Positions 23,910 to 35,377 of a stretch of 49,132 nucleotides of DNA are shown here, piece after piece. Made by a program: the position numbers and the translations under genes. Origin of the DNA: Crocinitomicaceae bacterium (GTDB lineage: Bacteria; Bacteroidota; Bacteroidia; Flavobacteriales_D; Crocinitomicaceae). Each line of letters begins with the position of its first letter. Position 1 is the stretch's first letter. The notes beneath the pieces are model-generated. The model saw only the letters and a program-made list of their open reading frames with translations, did no database searches and was not told the origin of the DNA. The DNA lies in contig JABURP010000092.1 in NCBI GenBank assembly GCA_014762645.1, forward strand, positions 1 through 49,132. The letters run 5' to 3'.

Positions 23910-26900
23910 AGGGGTTCAAAGCCTATGACGCAGACATCATCAATCTGTTCATAGCCTTCCATCCAGTCAATTAAATTATTTTCCAGTTCATCCTTTTGGG
24001 CCTCAAAATCTTTATCACAGACCTCAAGGATGAACTTTTTCATTGTCTTAACTTTGAGCTTTTTTCCCTTGTCACCACCAAACTGGTCAGCATAGCCATC
24101 TGAAGTCATATAGAACTTCATACCCGGTTTTAGCGTAATCACATGTTCTTCAAAAACCTGTGAATCAGGTGTAAATCCGGCAACAGCTACTTTGGTAGCC
24201 TTTATCTCTTCTATCTCCCCGTTTTCAACAATCCAAAGTGGTCGGTTAGCACCGGAATATCGCAGCTCTTTCTTTTTGAGATCAACTGTACAAATTGCAG
24301 CATCCATTCCATCTTTGGTAGACCCGGATTGCCCATCTTGCTTTAATGACTTTTTAATGGCCCTGTTCAGTTCTGATAAGATACCTCCGGGATTCATAAT
24401 CTTTCGTTCTCCTACAATAATGTTCAAACGGTCGGATCCAATCATACTCATAAATGCACCAGGAACACCATGTCCCGTACAATCTGCACAAATAAACACA
24501 AGCTTACCTTCTTTTTCTGCGAACCAATAAAAATCACCCGAAACAATATCTTTCGGTCGGAATAACACGAAAGAATGTGGCAGCCAATGTTTCATCTCAT
24601 TCTCTAAGGGAAGAATGGCTTCCTGAATACGTTGCGCATAATTTATACTATCCTCTATCTCTTGTTTTTGATGTTTGAGCACCGCATTTTTCTCGCGGAT
24701 TTCTTTTGTACGTTCTGCTACAACTCCTTCAAGCCATTGATTTTTGCGTTTTAGTTGAAGAGAGAACAATTTGAATCCCACAAAGAAAATAATGATTGTA
24801 CCTATACCATATAACAGAAAAGCCCAGGTTGTTCTGTACCATGGTGGTAAGATCAAAAATTTGAATGAAGCAATTTCTGACTCTGCACCGTAAACATTTC
24901 GAGCTTTGACCTGAAACACATATTCACCTTCATTCAGGTTCGTGAAATTTGCTTCTGTACGCTTGCTCCAGTCTGACCAGGTCTTATCATATCCCTCAAG
25001 GTAAAAGGAATACTCTAAGGCTTCGTGGTATTCAAAATAAGGAGCAGTAAAGGCAAATTTTACATCATTAAAATCATATTCTATCTCAAGCTGATAGTTC
25101 TGAGTTTGATCCACCTGAATATTTCCTTCTTTGCTAAATGCGCCATCAAAAACCAGAGAATCACCTCCCAGCACAAACTTGCGAATTAGGGTGTAGTATT
25201 GTGTATCGTAATTTGCTTTTTCGTTTCCTGTATAACTGATAAGTCCATCTGACCCACCTACCCAAAGTTTACCGTTATCCTCAAGATAAAATGTGTTGAT
25301 CCGCCCCACGTCTACTCCTCTAAATGGTTTTCTGACAAATTCGGCTTTTGCGTGATCATAATATCCAATAGAATAATTATCATCACTAAACCAATCCCTG
25401 TCTTCACCTGTTTTCAGATAAAGAAATTGTCCTTCAGTAGTGTAGTTGTGAAAATCCTGAACCTGGAACATTCCCCGGTAATTCAAGGGATCCTCCAATT
25501 CTTCTTCCGTCAGTCCTTTTTTCATCTCTTCTTCATCCATGAAGTATGACAAACCTTCTTTACATCCAAAAACAAGGGAATCGTGATAAAACAGTGGTTT
25601 CCCGATATTGTCCAGCAACCCATCAAAATCTGTGTATTGATCAATTTCTATATCCTCCCCTATTGTCAATTTATATACACCATTTGCAACGGTTCCAAGC
25701 CAAACCCGATTCTCATATTCGGGATCCTTTTCAATTGCCAGGGTTAAAGAGAGGTTGTCCTCTTTGTGATAAATCTCCTGAAAATTCTTAGTATAAATAA
25801 AGATTCCTTTTGGTCCTCCTACAACAAAGACATTCAATTCGGGAAAATAATTAATGGCGTTTGCATCATTCCCGATTGACGTTTCGGCTACAAGCGAATT
25901 ACCATCTGTAGTACTAAAAACACCGCGAGAAGAGGCAATATATAAGCGATCATCAACTACACAAAAATCCCACACCGGATCTTTCAGTAATTCCGTATTA
26001 ATAAAGAGTTTATCCGGCTCTGTACTTTGCGCATACAGACCATCTGAAGTTCCAACAAAAAGCCTCTCCTTAAATCGTTGAACCGCCACTACGTTACCCG
26101 TGATTCCAGCTTTTTCTCCGTAATAAGAAAAAGGTGCAAAGTAATTCACTACAGCAACGCCATTCTCCATGGACAACCATAAATTTTTATCCCTGTCCTC
26201 AAAAACGTGTTTCACATCATTGGTTTGTAAACCAGATTGTTGATCGAAATGTTTAATGATCTCACCATGCTCATTCATCACGTATGCACCCGAACTAAAT
26301 GTCCAGACCACAAAGTTTCCGTCACTTAGTTCTCTAGAACCGAAAATCCCCAATTCAATTAGCGGAACATCATTCTTTTCAGGCAGCATTCTGGCGGCGC
26401 CCTTTGCCCATTTCCACAAGCCAATTTCCTGGGTTACTATCAACAGAGAATCATCTGCAAGTTTGTGCAATCCAAAAACGCCGAGGCCTCTTACTATTTC
26501 AGTTCCTTTGAGTCGTTTCAGCTCACCATTCACATACTTCACAATCCCAATTTCTCGTGCTCGAAGGTAGAGTGTACCATCAATCATAAAGGAGGTGTGA
26601 AAGGAGGAGGTTTCTGTAGGATAAACAACCGTTACTTTTTCTGAGGCTAGGTCATATTCAAAGAATTGCTCCTGTGCCTGGAAATAGACTTTCTCTTTAG
26701 AGCAGTGTACATCCCATATATCACTGAAAAACTGATCTTCTAAGGGGACTTTTTCCAAGAGAGATATATATTCCAATTCACCTATATCATTAGGCGCCAG
26801 GTAACCGAAATCACCATTTGTACCTAAGAAAACAACTCCACTTGAGTCAACAGCTAAAGCCCTAACATAAGAGCCTGCCTGCACTTTAATATAGTTCCAT

Positions 26901-27109
26901 TTTGACCCGTCAAACTCATGAACACCATTCCCGGAACCAAAGTACATAACCCCACGAGCATCCTGAACGGTGCAATAAATCTCCGGATTAAACTCTTTAC
27001 CGTAATCTCTGGAAGTGAAGTTAACGACCGGAAGACTTTCACGTTGTCCAAAGCTCAGCAAGTAAGAAATTGTAAAAATTGTTAGTAAAAGAGATCTTAT
27101 TTTTAACAT
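23903..27109 (-). CDS. Two-component-type beta-propeller / Y_Y_Y sensor with cytoplasmic SpoIIE (PP2C) phosphatase
   Basis: 1068 residues: signal peptide (1-21); a large periplasmic region of reg_prop-type propeller blades (about 25-640); a Y_Y_Y immunoglobulin-like domain (about 670-750, YSFYLEGYDKTWSDWS ... GEYVFQVKARN); one transmembrane helix (about 757-779); a coiled coil (about 785-835, KEIREKNAVLKHQKQEIEDS); and a SpoIIE/PP2C phosphatase (about 840-1066). PP2C metal-site motifs are present: SGDFYW, ADCTGHGVPGAFMSMIG, DGMDAAICTVD, TSDGYADQ and QIDDVCVIG. It resembles the hybrid two-component sensors of Bacteroidota, but with a phosphatase replacing the kinase. It should turn a periplasmic signal into dephosphorylation of a cytoplasmic phosphoprotein, possibly a STAS protein opposed by the SiaB-like kinase at 19287-19871. 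Confidence 0.88.
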   Translation of the reverse strand: MLKIRSLLLTIFTISYLLSFGQRESLPVVNFTSRDYGKEFNPEIYCTVQDARGVMYFGSGNGVHEFDGSKWNYIKVQAGSYVRALAVDSSGVVFLGTNGDFGYLAPNDIGELEYISLLEKVPLEDQFFSDIWDVHCSKEKVYFQAQEQFFEYDLASEKVTVVYPTETSSFHTSFMIDGTLYLRAREIGIVKYVNGELKRLKGTEIVRGLGVFGLHKLADDSLLIVTQEIGLWKWAKGAARMLPEKNDVPLIELGIFGSRELSDGNFVVWTFSSGAYVMNEHGEIIKHFDQQSGLQTNDVKHVFEDRDKNLWLSMENGVAVVNYFAPFSYYGEKAGITGNVVAVQRFKERLFVGTSDGLYAQSTEPDKLFINTELLKDPVWDFCVVDDRLYIASSRGVFSTTDGNSLVAETSIGNDANAINYFPELNVFVVGGPKGIFIYTKNFQEIYHKEDNLSLTLAIEKDPEYENRVWLGTVANGVYKLTIGEDIEIDQYTDFDGLLDNIGKPLFYHDSLVFGCKEGLSYFMDEEEMKKGLTEEELEDPLNYRGMFQVQDFHNYTTEGQFLYLKTGEDRDWFSDDNYSIGYYDHAKAEFVRKPFRGVDVGRINTFYLEDNGKLWVGGSDGLISYTGNEKANYDTQYYTLIRKFVLGGDSLVFDGAFSKEGNIQVDQTQNYQLEIEYDFNDVKFAFTAPYFEYHEALEYSFYLEGYDKTWSDWSKRTEANFTNLNEGEYVFQVKARNVYGAESEIASFKFLILPPWYRTTWAFLLYGIGTIIIFFVGFKLFSLQLKRKNQWLEGVVAERTKEIREKNAVLKHQKQEIEDSINYAQRIQEAILPLENEMKHWLPHSFVLFRPKDIVSGDFYWFAEKEGKLVFICADCTGHGVPGAFMSMIGSDRLNIIVGERKIMNPGGILSELNRAIKKSLKQDGQSGSTKDGMDAAICTVDLKKKELRYSGANRPLWIVENGEIEEIKATKVAVAGFTPDSQVFEEHVITLKPGMKFYMTSDGYADQFGGDKGKKLKVKTMKKFILEVCDKDFEAQKDELENNLIDWMEGYEQIDDVCVIGFEPLH

Positions 27110-27138
27110 TCGATCAGTGGACTAGGATTAACTTTAAC

Positions 27139-27146
27139 CAAAAATA
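27139..27146 (-). promoter_or_regulatory. -7 element (TATTTTTG) for the SpoIIE sensor gene
   Basis: Exact TAnnTTTG on the minus strand, 29 nt before the ATG. A near match on the plus strand (TAACTTTA, 27129-27136) lies beside it for the divergent MazG-like gene, so the two promoters probably overlap within the 43-nt gap. Confidence 0.38.
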
Positions 27147-27152
27147 GTAAAA

Positions 27153-27560
27153 ATGGCCAAAGAGATTACTTTAAAAGAAGTTATTGAACATGTTGCTAAG
27201 TTTCACGATTCATTTGGGATAGGAAATAATACAGAGCCTACCTCAAAACTTACGGATGATGAGATTCTATTACGGTACAAACTCATGCGTGAAGAGAATG
27301 AGGAATACCTTGAAGCTGCACGTGAAGGCGATTTGGTTGAGATTGCGGATGCATTGGGTGACCAGCTTTATATCCTTTGTGGCACCATATTACGTCATGG
27401 TTTACAGCATAAAATTGCTGAAGTATTTGAAGAGATACAACGCAGTAACATGAGCAAATTAGATAAAGACGGCAAACCTATTTACAGAGAAGATGGTAAA
27501 GTCTTAAAATCGGAGCTATACTTCAAGCCTGATATTAAAACTATATTGAACGAGAATTAA
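27153..27560 (+). CDS. MazG-like nucleoside triphosphate pyrophosphohydrolase family protein
   Basis: 135 residues, helical. The core LMREENEEYLEAAREGDLVEIADALGDQLYILCGTILRHG matches the E-E-x-x-E plus E-x-x-D metal-binding pattern of the all-alpha NTP pyrophosphohydrolases (MazG/dUTPase-2/PRA-PH group), here with Glu residues about 49-53 and Glu/Asp about 66-70. The C-terminal NMSKLDKDGKPIYREDGKVLKS is typical of the phosphoribosyl-ATP pyrophosphohydrolase-like subgroup found in phages and bacteria. The likely role is hydrolysis of a (d)NTP or related nucleotide; the substrate is unknown. It is divergent from the SpoIIE gene, and its stop shares a TTAA palindrome with the next convergent gene. 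Confidence 0.8.
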   Translation: MAKEITLKEVIEHVAKFHDSFGIGNNTEPTSKLTDDEILLRYKLMREENEEYLEAAREGDLVEIADALGDQLYILCGTILRHGLQHKIAEVFEEIQRSNMSKLDKDGKPIYREDGKVLKSELYFKPDIKTILNEN

Positions 27561-27964
27561 TCGTAAAGAATACTTGTAGCTGACTTGTATTTTTTATGTT
27601 CAAAAGATCCGTACTGCCGCATGTCATAAAGCAGTGTGACCAAACCTATTAAAAACACCAAAAACAATACAATTGTTATAGCAAATATCTGTAATAGGTA
27701 ATCCCCCCAAACCAAATGGGCGCATAATTCGATTACCGGAATCACGAATGATAATAAAATTGATCCTGTTCTAAATTTCTTTAAATCACGTTTAAAGACG
27801 CGTACTTCTTGTCTCCATTTAAGAAGTTGTTCTTTATTCGTTTCGTCTGGTTGATGAATTCTGGATTTGCGAATTAGGTACACCCGTTTCCTGTCGTATA
27901 CCTGAGCAAGAAAGTATACATAGGCCATACCGGCTATTGCAAATATCCAAGAATGAGGTTCCAT
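27557..27964 (-). CDS. Small membrane protein of unknown function
   Basis: 135 residues with three hydrophobic segments (about 5-21, 69-84 and 88-113) and a basic cytoplasmic loop between the first two (DRKRVYLIRKSRIHQPDETNKEQLLKWRQEVRVFKRDLKKF). I do not recognise a family. The gene follows a terminator that ends gyrB transcription, so it probably has its own promoter in 27965-28015, where GC content is low but no exact TAnnTTTG is seen. Its stop overlaps that of the MazG-like gene by 4 nt. Confidence 0.6.
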   Translation of the reverse strand: MEPHSWIFAIAGMAYVYFLAQVYDRKRVYLIRKSRIHQPDETNKEQLLKWRQEVRVFKRDLKKFRTGSILLSFVIPVIELCAHLVWGDYLLQIFAITIVLFLVFLIGLVTLLYDMRQYGSFEHKKYKSATSILYD

Positions 27965-28014
27965 AATCCGGGGAGGATCAATTAATTAGGAGCAAATAAC
28001 GTAAAAATAATTCA

Positions 28015-28055
28015 AAGAAAAAAGGGCCTGTTCTAAAAAATGAACAGACCCTTTT
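28015..28055 (-). terminator. Intrinsic terminator after gyrB
   Basis: Arms GGGCCTGTTC (28024-28033) and GAACAGACCC (28042-28051) pair over 10 positions with one mismatch. On the minus strand the hairpin is followed by CTTTTTTCTTT. TTTT also follows on the plus side, giving weaker action in that direction. Confidence 0.8.
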
Positions 28056-28081
28056 ACATTTAACTTAAATTAAAAGCATTT

Positions 28082-30043
<1,962 letters not shown>

Positions 30044-30096
30044 TTATAAATATCGCTTGTGAACAGCCTAATTTGTACTGGTTTCAACAAGGCAAA

Positions 30097-30104
30097 CAAA
30101 GATA
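30097..30104 (-). promoter_or_regulatory. -7 element (TATCTTTG) for gyrB
   Basis: Exact TAnnTTTG on the minus strand, 62 nt before the ATG, predicting a 5' UTR of about 57 nt. The remaining intergenic sequence up to 30233 shows no other signal. Confidence 0.42.
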
Positions 30105-30232
30105 CTAAACGACAAGGTAAAAACCGGGGAAAATCGTGTGTTTTGATAGTAGTTATTAACACGTAATTAACACTTTGGTTAAATCGAGTCTAAAAATTAA
30201 AATAACGAGCTTAAAACCAACCTGAAATGGGT

Positions 30233-32176
30233 CTATTCGATTATTAGATTCATCTTCGTAAGCTCATCATAATACCTAAACGCATTAATCACTTCTTCTT
30301 TATTTTCAATGCTGTATCTGTGTTTTAGGTATTCCTGCCGTGCTATAACAGTTAACACATTCCCTTTTAATTCAACAGATACGGACATTAAGATATCATC
30401 CAGTGCCACATAATCTTCCGTTTGAAAAACTGACTCCAAATTGGTGATTTTTGCTCCTTCCGGCAAAGTGACAATAATGGTCCTTGATCTTTTCAATGGA
30501 TTCCCAAAGACAAAATCATTCTTTTTCTTCTTCAATTCATTGATATCTGTATGTTCACCGAACAGATGACCCAATCTAAATATGGTTTTGGTATCTGCTA
30601 CTTCAAACAACGGAACATACAACTCAGTCGCCTTACCTTTAATGATTAATGGCTTTGCGAAGGCATCTTCTGGTTCTACGTTGTGAATCTCCGTCATTTT
30701 GAATTTGGAATTATCCTTGAAAAAATTCAAAAGCTCCTCATGTTTATCCTTTTTCTTGTGGTTTGAATAAAGGTAATAGTAGGTCTGATATTCACCAGCT
30801 ATGTAGCCATTCACGTGACGTTCAACTGTTAAATCGCAATCAATTCTGTTATCGTGTAAATTGATTCGGATAATCATACTGTCCTTGTTATCGTCAGCAG
30901 TTGTTCCGACTACCGGTCTCACCTCCCACTCTGTAGTAGGTTCCGGGATCTTTTTTTGTTTCAGGAAATAGCCATTGTTTGGCACCCAGTCTGCTTTCAG
31001 GTAACCTAAGCGTGTCGTAAAATCTAATGGTGCTAGATACTTCTTGACTTCTGGAAAATACATAAAGTAATTTTGCAGAAAATACATGGATTCAATTTCC
31101 GCACTTAATCCTGTATCATAGCGATCTGATATAAACCCGTACTGGTACTGAATATCGGCCTCTTCACACAGCCCCATGTACATCAAAATGCTTCCAATGC
31201 TATTGGCTTTTCTTGTCTCTTCAATTTCATCCATGGTCTGATCATGCATACCTGAAGTCACTACCAAACCTGTCTTTATAAAATTCTCGATTTTTCTGAT
31301 TTTCTCCACTTTATCACGTGTATCGTATACGCCTATCTCCTCGTTGATTTTTTTGAGTGCTTTCACTTCTTTTTTATCAAACTCAACATTGTAGACACGA
31401 TTGAGAATCTCGTTAAACTGCTCGTAAGGTGAATAACTTTTATCAGTTGGCGAATTAAACCCGCGAAGTGAGACATCCAACTTCATTGCAGTATTGTTGT
31501 ACTCGGAAAAATATTCAGGTTCATACGCCGGAATGCTATCCATTTGAATGTACCATTGATGTTTTTGAAGAATCGTATCAATCAGAACAGGTTCCTTTAA
31601 TCCGTTGTGTGCAAGGAAATCAAAATACGCATCATTGGGAGTGATAAAATAAAACTCAAAATCATAGATGGGAATATCACTCTGAAAAAAGAACTGATCG
31701 CCATCAAACTCTGGCTCTTTTTGAACGGTATAGATTACTTCTATCTCATCTCCTAATTCGAGCTGGGAAAGCGGAAAATAATAATACTGCTCATCTTTAT
31801 CCTCACTGTAAAATTTTTCGACTTTTGGGTCTAATTCAACGATTCTATCTTTCTTAATTACTCGCGCATCCAGCCTGGCAATTCGTTCAACGTCCTCCAT
31901 AGGAATATAAACTTTGTTAAACTCTTCAATTGCTGCATCTGTTGATAATTTTACTTTGTAATGTTCAGTTTCGTATTTGAAGTACTGTCCTTCATATCCA
32001 TCATAAATGTATTCTGCACTCAGCAAATACTTTGTATAATAATACATTTCCTTCTCCAGGTCTTTAGTTTCCTGCACTGGTTTTTTCTCCCAGTTATGAT
32101 TTTTGTGAAAGGGAAACAATTGTGCATTTGCTGTAACTGCCAATAAAAAAAACGGTATGATTACTAACTTATTCAA
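30233..32176 (-). CDS. DUF3857-type secreted protein, transglutaminase-like paralogue without the catalytic triad
   Basis: 647 residues if started at the TTG at 32174-32176, which gives a clean signal peptide (MNKLVIIPFFLLAVTANAQ) and lies 4 nt after the upstream stop. The longer frame overlaps the neighbour by 74 nt and has no export signal at its end. The layout copies the neighbouring protein: N-terminal DUF3857-like beta domain (about 40-240), a helical middle where the transglutaminase core should be, and a DUF2569/DUF3858-like beta C-terminus. In the middle (RKANSIGSILMYMGLCEEADIQYQYGF) the nucleophilic Cys of YGDCKD is absent, and no matching His/Asp pair follows. It is probably a structural partner of the upstream enzyme in the periplasm or outer envelope. 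Confidence 0.72.
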   Translation of the reverse strand: MNKLVIIPFFLLAVTANAQLFPFHKNHNWEKKPVQETKDLEKEMYYYTKYLLSAEYIYDGYEGQYFKYETEHYKVKLSTDAAIEEFNKVYIPMEDVERIARLDARVIKKDRIVELDPKVEKFYSEDKDEQYYYFPLSQLELGDEIEVIYTVQKEPEFDGDQFFFQSDIPIYDFEFYFITPNDAYFDFLAHNGLKEPVLIDTILQKHQWYIQMDSIPAYEPEYFSEYNNTAMKLDVSLRGFNSPTDKSYSPYEQFNEILNRVYNVEFDKKEVKALKKINEEIGVYDTRDKVEKIRKIENFIKTGLVVTSGMHDQTMDEIEETRKANSIGSILMYMGLCEEADIQYQYGFISDRYDTGLSAEIESMYFLQNYFMYFPEVKKYLAPLDFTTRLGYLKADWVPNNGYFLKQKKIPEPTTEWEVRPVVGTTADDNKDSMIIRINLHDNRIDCDLTVERHVNGYIAGEYQTYYYLYSNHKKKDKHEELLNFFKDNSKFKMTEIHNVEPEDAFAKPLIIKGKATELYVPLFEVADTKTIFRLGHLFGEHTDINELKKKKNDFVFGNPLKRSRTIIVTLPEGAKITNLESVFQTEDYVALDDILMSVSVELKGNVLTVIARQEYLKHRYSIENKEEVINAFRYYDELTKMNLIIE

Positions 32177-32180
32177 GGTC

Positions 32181-34163
32181 TTAAATTTTTTCGAGTATAA
32201 TATTTTGAATGGTTGCTGTGTTGATACTTTTGGAAAATTCATTCCAATCTTCAAATAAACTTGGTGGAATCTCCAATAAGTGATATTGATATTTCATAGT
32301 AACGATCACTTTGTTCCCTTCAATGCGAAATTCTGCGTCAAAATGGAACTTATCGTGCTTATAGTGGACATCTTCCGGTAAATGCTTCACCCGATAGTTT
32401 TCAGGTATTTCCACTACATATTTGTAGTCAATTGTACGGTGTCTGGATTTTTTTCTGGCATATTCATAATCCTCGGTGTGATACTTTGTCACTCTTGGTT
32501 TAAATAAGCTAGGGTTCAGAATAATGTCATCCCCATCTTCAATACCTAAGTTGTCTACAGAAAAATCATAGTGTATCTCCAGGTCATCTTTCGCATGATT
32601 TAATCCTTCTATTTCGTACTCTTTTAACGTGTATCTGTTGGCACCACCCAGGACCATATCTTTTACGTATTCATCAAGGTCATCATGCTTGAGATTTTCG
32701 ATATAATACGCCCTTGATTCACGTTCATACCCACCATAATAATCAGTTCCCGATCCGTATAACGAATCATCTTCTGTGAATTTGTAGTGAATCACTGAAC
32801 GAATGTAATTTTTGTCAGCACTGGTTGGCGGAACCTTGTACAGGTCAAATTTACCTGTACCGTAATGGATCAACAGTTCTTTACCCTGTATAGGTTTAGG
32901 TGGCAATAGATACGAGCCTTCCGGGTTAGTGGCGTCCAGGTAATAATACTTGTGATCATTCTTTAGATCCTCAGGCCGTTCAACCACACAGATTACATGA
33001 TTACACGTAAGCGGAGAAGGAATTTCAGACATTAGATAGGGTATATCTCTTGTTCCAACCCAAGCAACATAGGCATTTTTCACACCGGCGAAATTTAACA
33101 TTTCCACCAGGAGATTCCCCATGTCTTTGCAGTCGCCATATCTGTTTTTCATAACCGCAGAACAAGCGCGAGGAACATAACCATTGATACCATCCTCAAA
33201 TGCTAAATACTTAATATTAGCTTGCACCCAACGGAAAATTGTATCCATCTTCATCATTGGATTGTCCATATCTTTTGTAATATCCCGAACAACGTCATTC
33301 AGTTCTTTTCTGTTGGACTCATCACCTTTCAGTAGAAGAAATTCTTCAAAATAATCGTGAAGGTCAGACACATCTTTAATCAAATCTTTCGTTTCACCAT
33401 TATACTGATAAGACTGAATTTGAGCTACTAAATGTGGAATGTGATTCTTAATATTTGTACTTCCTTCTTCTGTCTTATATTGCGGCAGGTCCCGAATAAT
33501 CCATGACTTTATCGAAGCACCTTTTTTACCTTCTTCTGTCTTTCTTTCAACTTCAAAACCGTCCATAGCACGTTCATAAAACTTCATCTGCATCCCAGCA
33601 GGAATATTTATGGTCACGGATCCCTTCAACACAGGGTAACCATGGATGAAGTGAAAAACATCAAAGAATTCGGGGCGTTTAATCTTCATGGTATAGGTTA
33701 ATTCACTGGTATACCCCTCTCCCAGTTCCTCATATTCAAATACCATTTCCTTATTATCATCATGAAAGACCCATGAACTTGGTTGTGAATCTACAATGCG
33801 AAAATCTTCTTCATCCACTTTCATTTTTTTTCCGGATGCCGTTCTTGAAAGTGCTTCCACCTCTACAATATCTTCAAAGAAATGGGAAAGTGAAATGCTT
33901 TCGTCTGTATAGAACTTTGCGGATTCTTTCAGATACAGGGTAACTTCTGTAGTAGTGACAAAAATTTCGAGATCACCTGTTTTCTTATCTACCTCCATTT
34001 CAACATTCTGATCATGCGATAATAAAACCGCTACCTGATCCGGATATTTTTTTTGCAATTCCTCCAGGTTATATTCGCCTTTTTGAGCAAATGAGGATGC
34101 GGTTAGGGTAATTGTAAAAAGAAGCGCTGACGCGAGTTTTTTCGGTCGGTTAGATAGTGTCAT
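32181..34163 (-). CDS. DUF3857 domain protein with active-type transglutaminase core
   Basis: 660 residues from the ATG at 34161-34163; an in-frame TTG lies two codons upstream. It has a signal peptide ending near SFAQ. DUF3857 covers about residues 30-235. The transglutaminase-like domain covers about 260-420 with a complete triad: Cys345 (RYGDCKDMGNLL), His389 (CNHVICVVE) and Asp410 (YYLDATNPEG). A beta-rich C-terminal domain follows. Bacterial transglutaminase-like proteins are mostly cysteine peptidases or amide-bond enzymes. Such DUF3857 pairs are common in Bacteroidota, with unknown substrates. It forms a two-gene operon with the triad-less paralogue. The C-terminal parts of the pair align in style (ALDDI/VEIPENYRV... 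KYQYHLLEIP). Confidence 0.83.
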   Translation of the reverse strand: MTLSNRPKKLASALLFTITLTASSFAQKGEYNLEELQKKYPDQVAVLLSHDQNVEMEVDKKTGDLEIFVTTTEVTLYLKESAKFYTDESISLSHFFEDIVEVEALSRTASGKKMKVDEEDFRIVDSQPSSWVFHDDNKEMVFEYEELGEGYTSELTYTMKIKRPEFFDVFHFIHGYPVLKGSVTINIPAGMQMKFYERAMDGFEVERKTEEGKKGASIKSWIIRDLPQYKTEEGSTNIKNHIPHLVAQIQSYQYNGETKDLIKDVSDLHDYFEEFLLLKGDESNRKELNDVVRDITKDMDNPMMKMDTIFRWVQANIKYLAFEDGINGYVPRACSAVMKNRYGDCKDMGNLLVEMLNFAGVKNAYVAWVGTRDIPYLMSEIPSPLTCNHVICVVERPEDLKNDHKYYYLDATNPEGSYLLPPKPIQGKELLIHYGTGKFDLYKVPPTSADKNYIRSVIHYKFTEDDSLYGSGTDYYGGYERESRAYYIENLKHDDLDEYVKDMVLGGANRYTLKEYEIEGLNHAKDDLEIHYDFSVDNLGIEDGDDIILNPSLFKPRVTKYHTEDYEYARKKSRHRTIDYKYVVEIPENYRVKHLPEDVHYKHDKFHFDAEFRIEGNKVIVTMKYQYHLLEIPPSLFEDWNEFSKSINTATIQNIILEKI

Positions 34164-34306
34164 ATTCAACTTACTTGCCTATTGTGAAAGACGATTTTGG
34201 GTTAAAAAAATTATACTATGTATAAAGATAATGAAAAGATCGAAATTTTCAGTTCAGACTGCATGGTTAAATTAATACCATTATTTTTACGCAAAATTTT
34301 GCCAGA

Positions 34307-35377
34307 ATGAAGCCAACTTTTCATACACTCACAATAAGTGATATAAAAAAAGAAACAAAGGACACAGTATCGATTGCATTTGAAGTACCTAATGACTTAT
34401 CGGAAGCATTTAAGTACATGCCGGGACAATACCTAACGCTTGTTGCCAACTTAAACGGTGATGAAGTAAGAAGGTCGTATTCCATTTCATCAGCACTTTC
34501 TGAAGGTGAACTGCGCGTTGCCGTAAAAGAAGTTGAAAACGGATTGTTCTCGACTTATGCTAATCAGGAACTTAAAAAAGGGGACACATTAAAGGTTATG
34601 ACTCCTCAAGGAGGATTTATCGTTGAGCCTGCTTCTCAAAATGCCAACAATTACATTTTCTATGCTGCCGGGTCTGGAATCACACCCGTAAAATCTATGG
34701 TGCAAAGTATATTAGATAATGAGCCCAATAGTCAGGTATTTTTGTACTACGGAAACCGTACAGAGGCTGAGACCATCTTTAAAACTGAGCTAGATGCCCT
34801 GGCGAATAAATACGATAATTTCAAGCTTAGGTATATCCTGAGTCGTGAAGAAACGGGAGACACAAATACTTCCGGGCGAATTGATGAAGCCAAGTGCACG
34901 CACTATTATGATGCAGAACAGGCGGATATCAAGATAAAAGGAATTTACACGTGTGGACCTGAAGAGATGATCAATTGTATCAAAGATTTTTATACGCACA
35001 AGGGATTATTACACAAGGTACATTTTGAATTGTTCACAACTCCGGCTGGTGCACAGGAAGAGGCTAAAGTCAATACTGGTGAAAATGTCGTTGTTGACTC
35101 GGAAGTAACGGTGATCATAGATGATGAAGAATACAACTTTCACTTGAATTCTAACGGCAAGGATGTTTTGTCAGCTGCTCAGGATGCAAATGCAGATGTC
35201 CCTTTTTCTTGTAAAGGAGGAGTATGTTGTACCTGTAGAGCGAAAGTTTTGGAAGGAAAAGTAAAGATGACCTTGAATTTTGCGTTGGAAGATGACGAAG
35301 TAGAAGAAGGATTTGTACTTACTTGCCAATCTCATCCGATTACAGAAAAAGTCGTGATCTCGTACGACGAATTTTAA
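34307..35377 (+). CDS. PaaE-like ferredoxin reductase (FAD, NAD(P)H, 2Fe-2S)
   Basis: 356 residues. N-terminal FAD-binding barrel with RRSYS (55-59), NAD(P)-binding domain with AAGSGITPVKSM (about 124-136) and YYGNRT, then a plant-type [2Fe-2S] domain with Cys302, 307, 310 and 340 (C-x4-C-x2-C-x29-C). This order matches PaaE, the reductase of phenylacetyl-CoA epoxidase, and related hybrid ferredoxin-NADP reductases. No paaABC genes are present, so in this genome it may serve another oxygenase or desaturase. The stop overlaps the SDR gene start (TAATG), so the three genes 34307-36710 are one translationally coupled operon. The leader has only a near promoter match (TATTTTTA). Confidence 0.9.
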   Translation: MKPTFHTLTISDIKKETKDTVSIAFEVPNDLSEAFKYMPGQYLTLVANLNGDEVRRSYSISSALSEGELRVAVKEVENGLFSTYANQELKKGDTLKVMTPQGGFIVEPASQNANNYIFYAAGSGITPVKSMVQSILDNEPNSQVFLYYGNRTEAETIFKTELDALANKYDNFKLRYILSREETGDTNTSGRIDEAKCTHYYDAEQADIKIKGIYTCGPEEMINCIKDFYTHKGLLHKVHFELFTTPAGAQEEAKVNTGENVVVDSEVTVIIDDEEYNFHLNSNGKDVLSAAQDANADVPFSCKGGVCCTCRAKVLEGKVKMTLNFALEDDEVEEGFVLTCQSHPITEKVVISYDEF

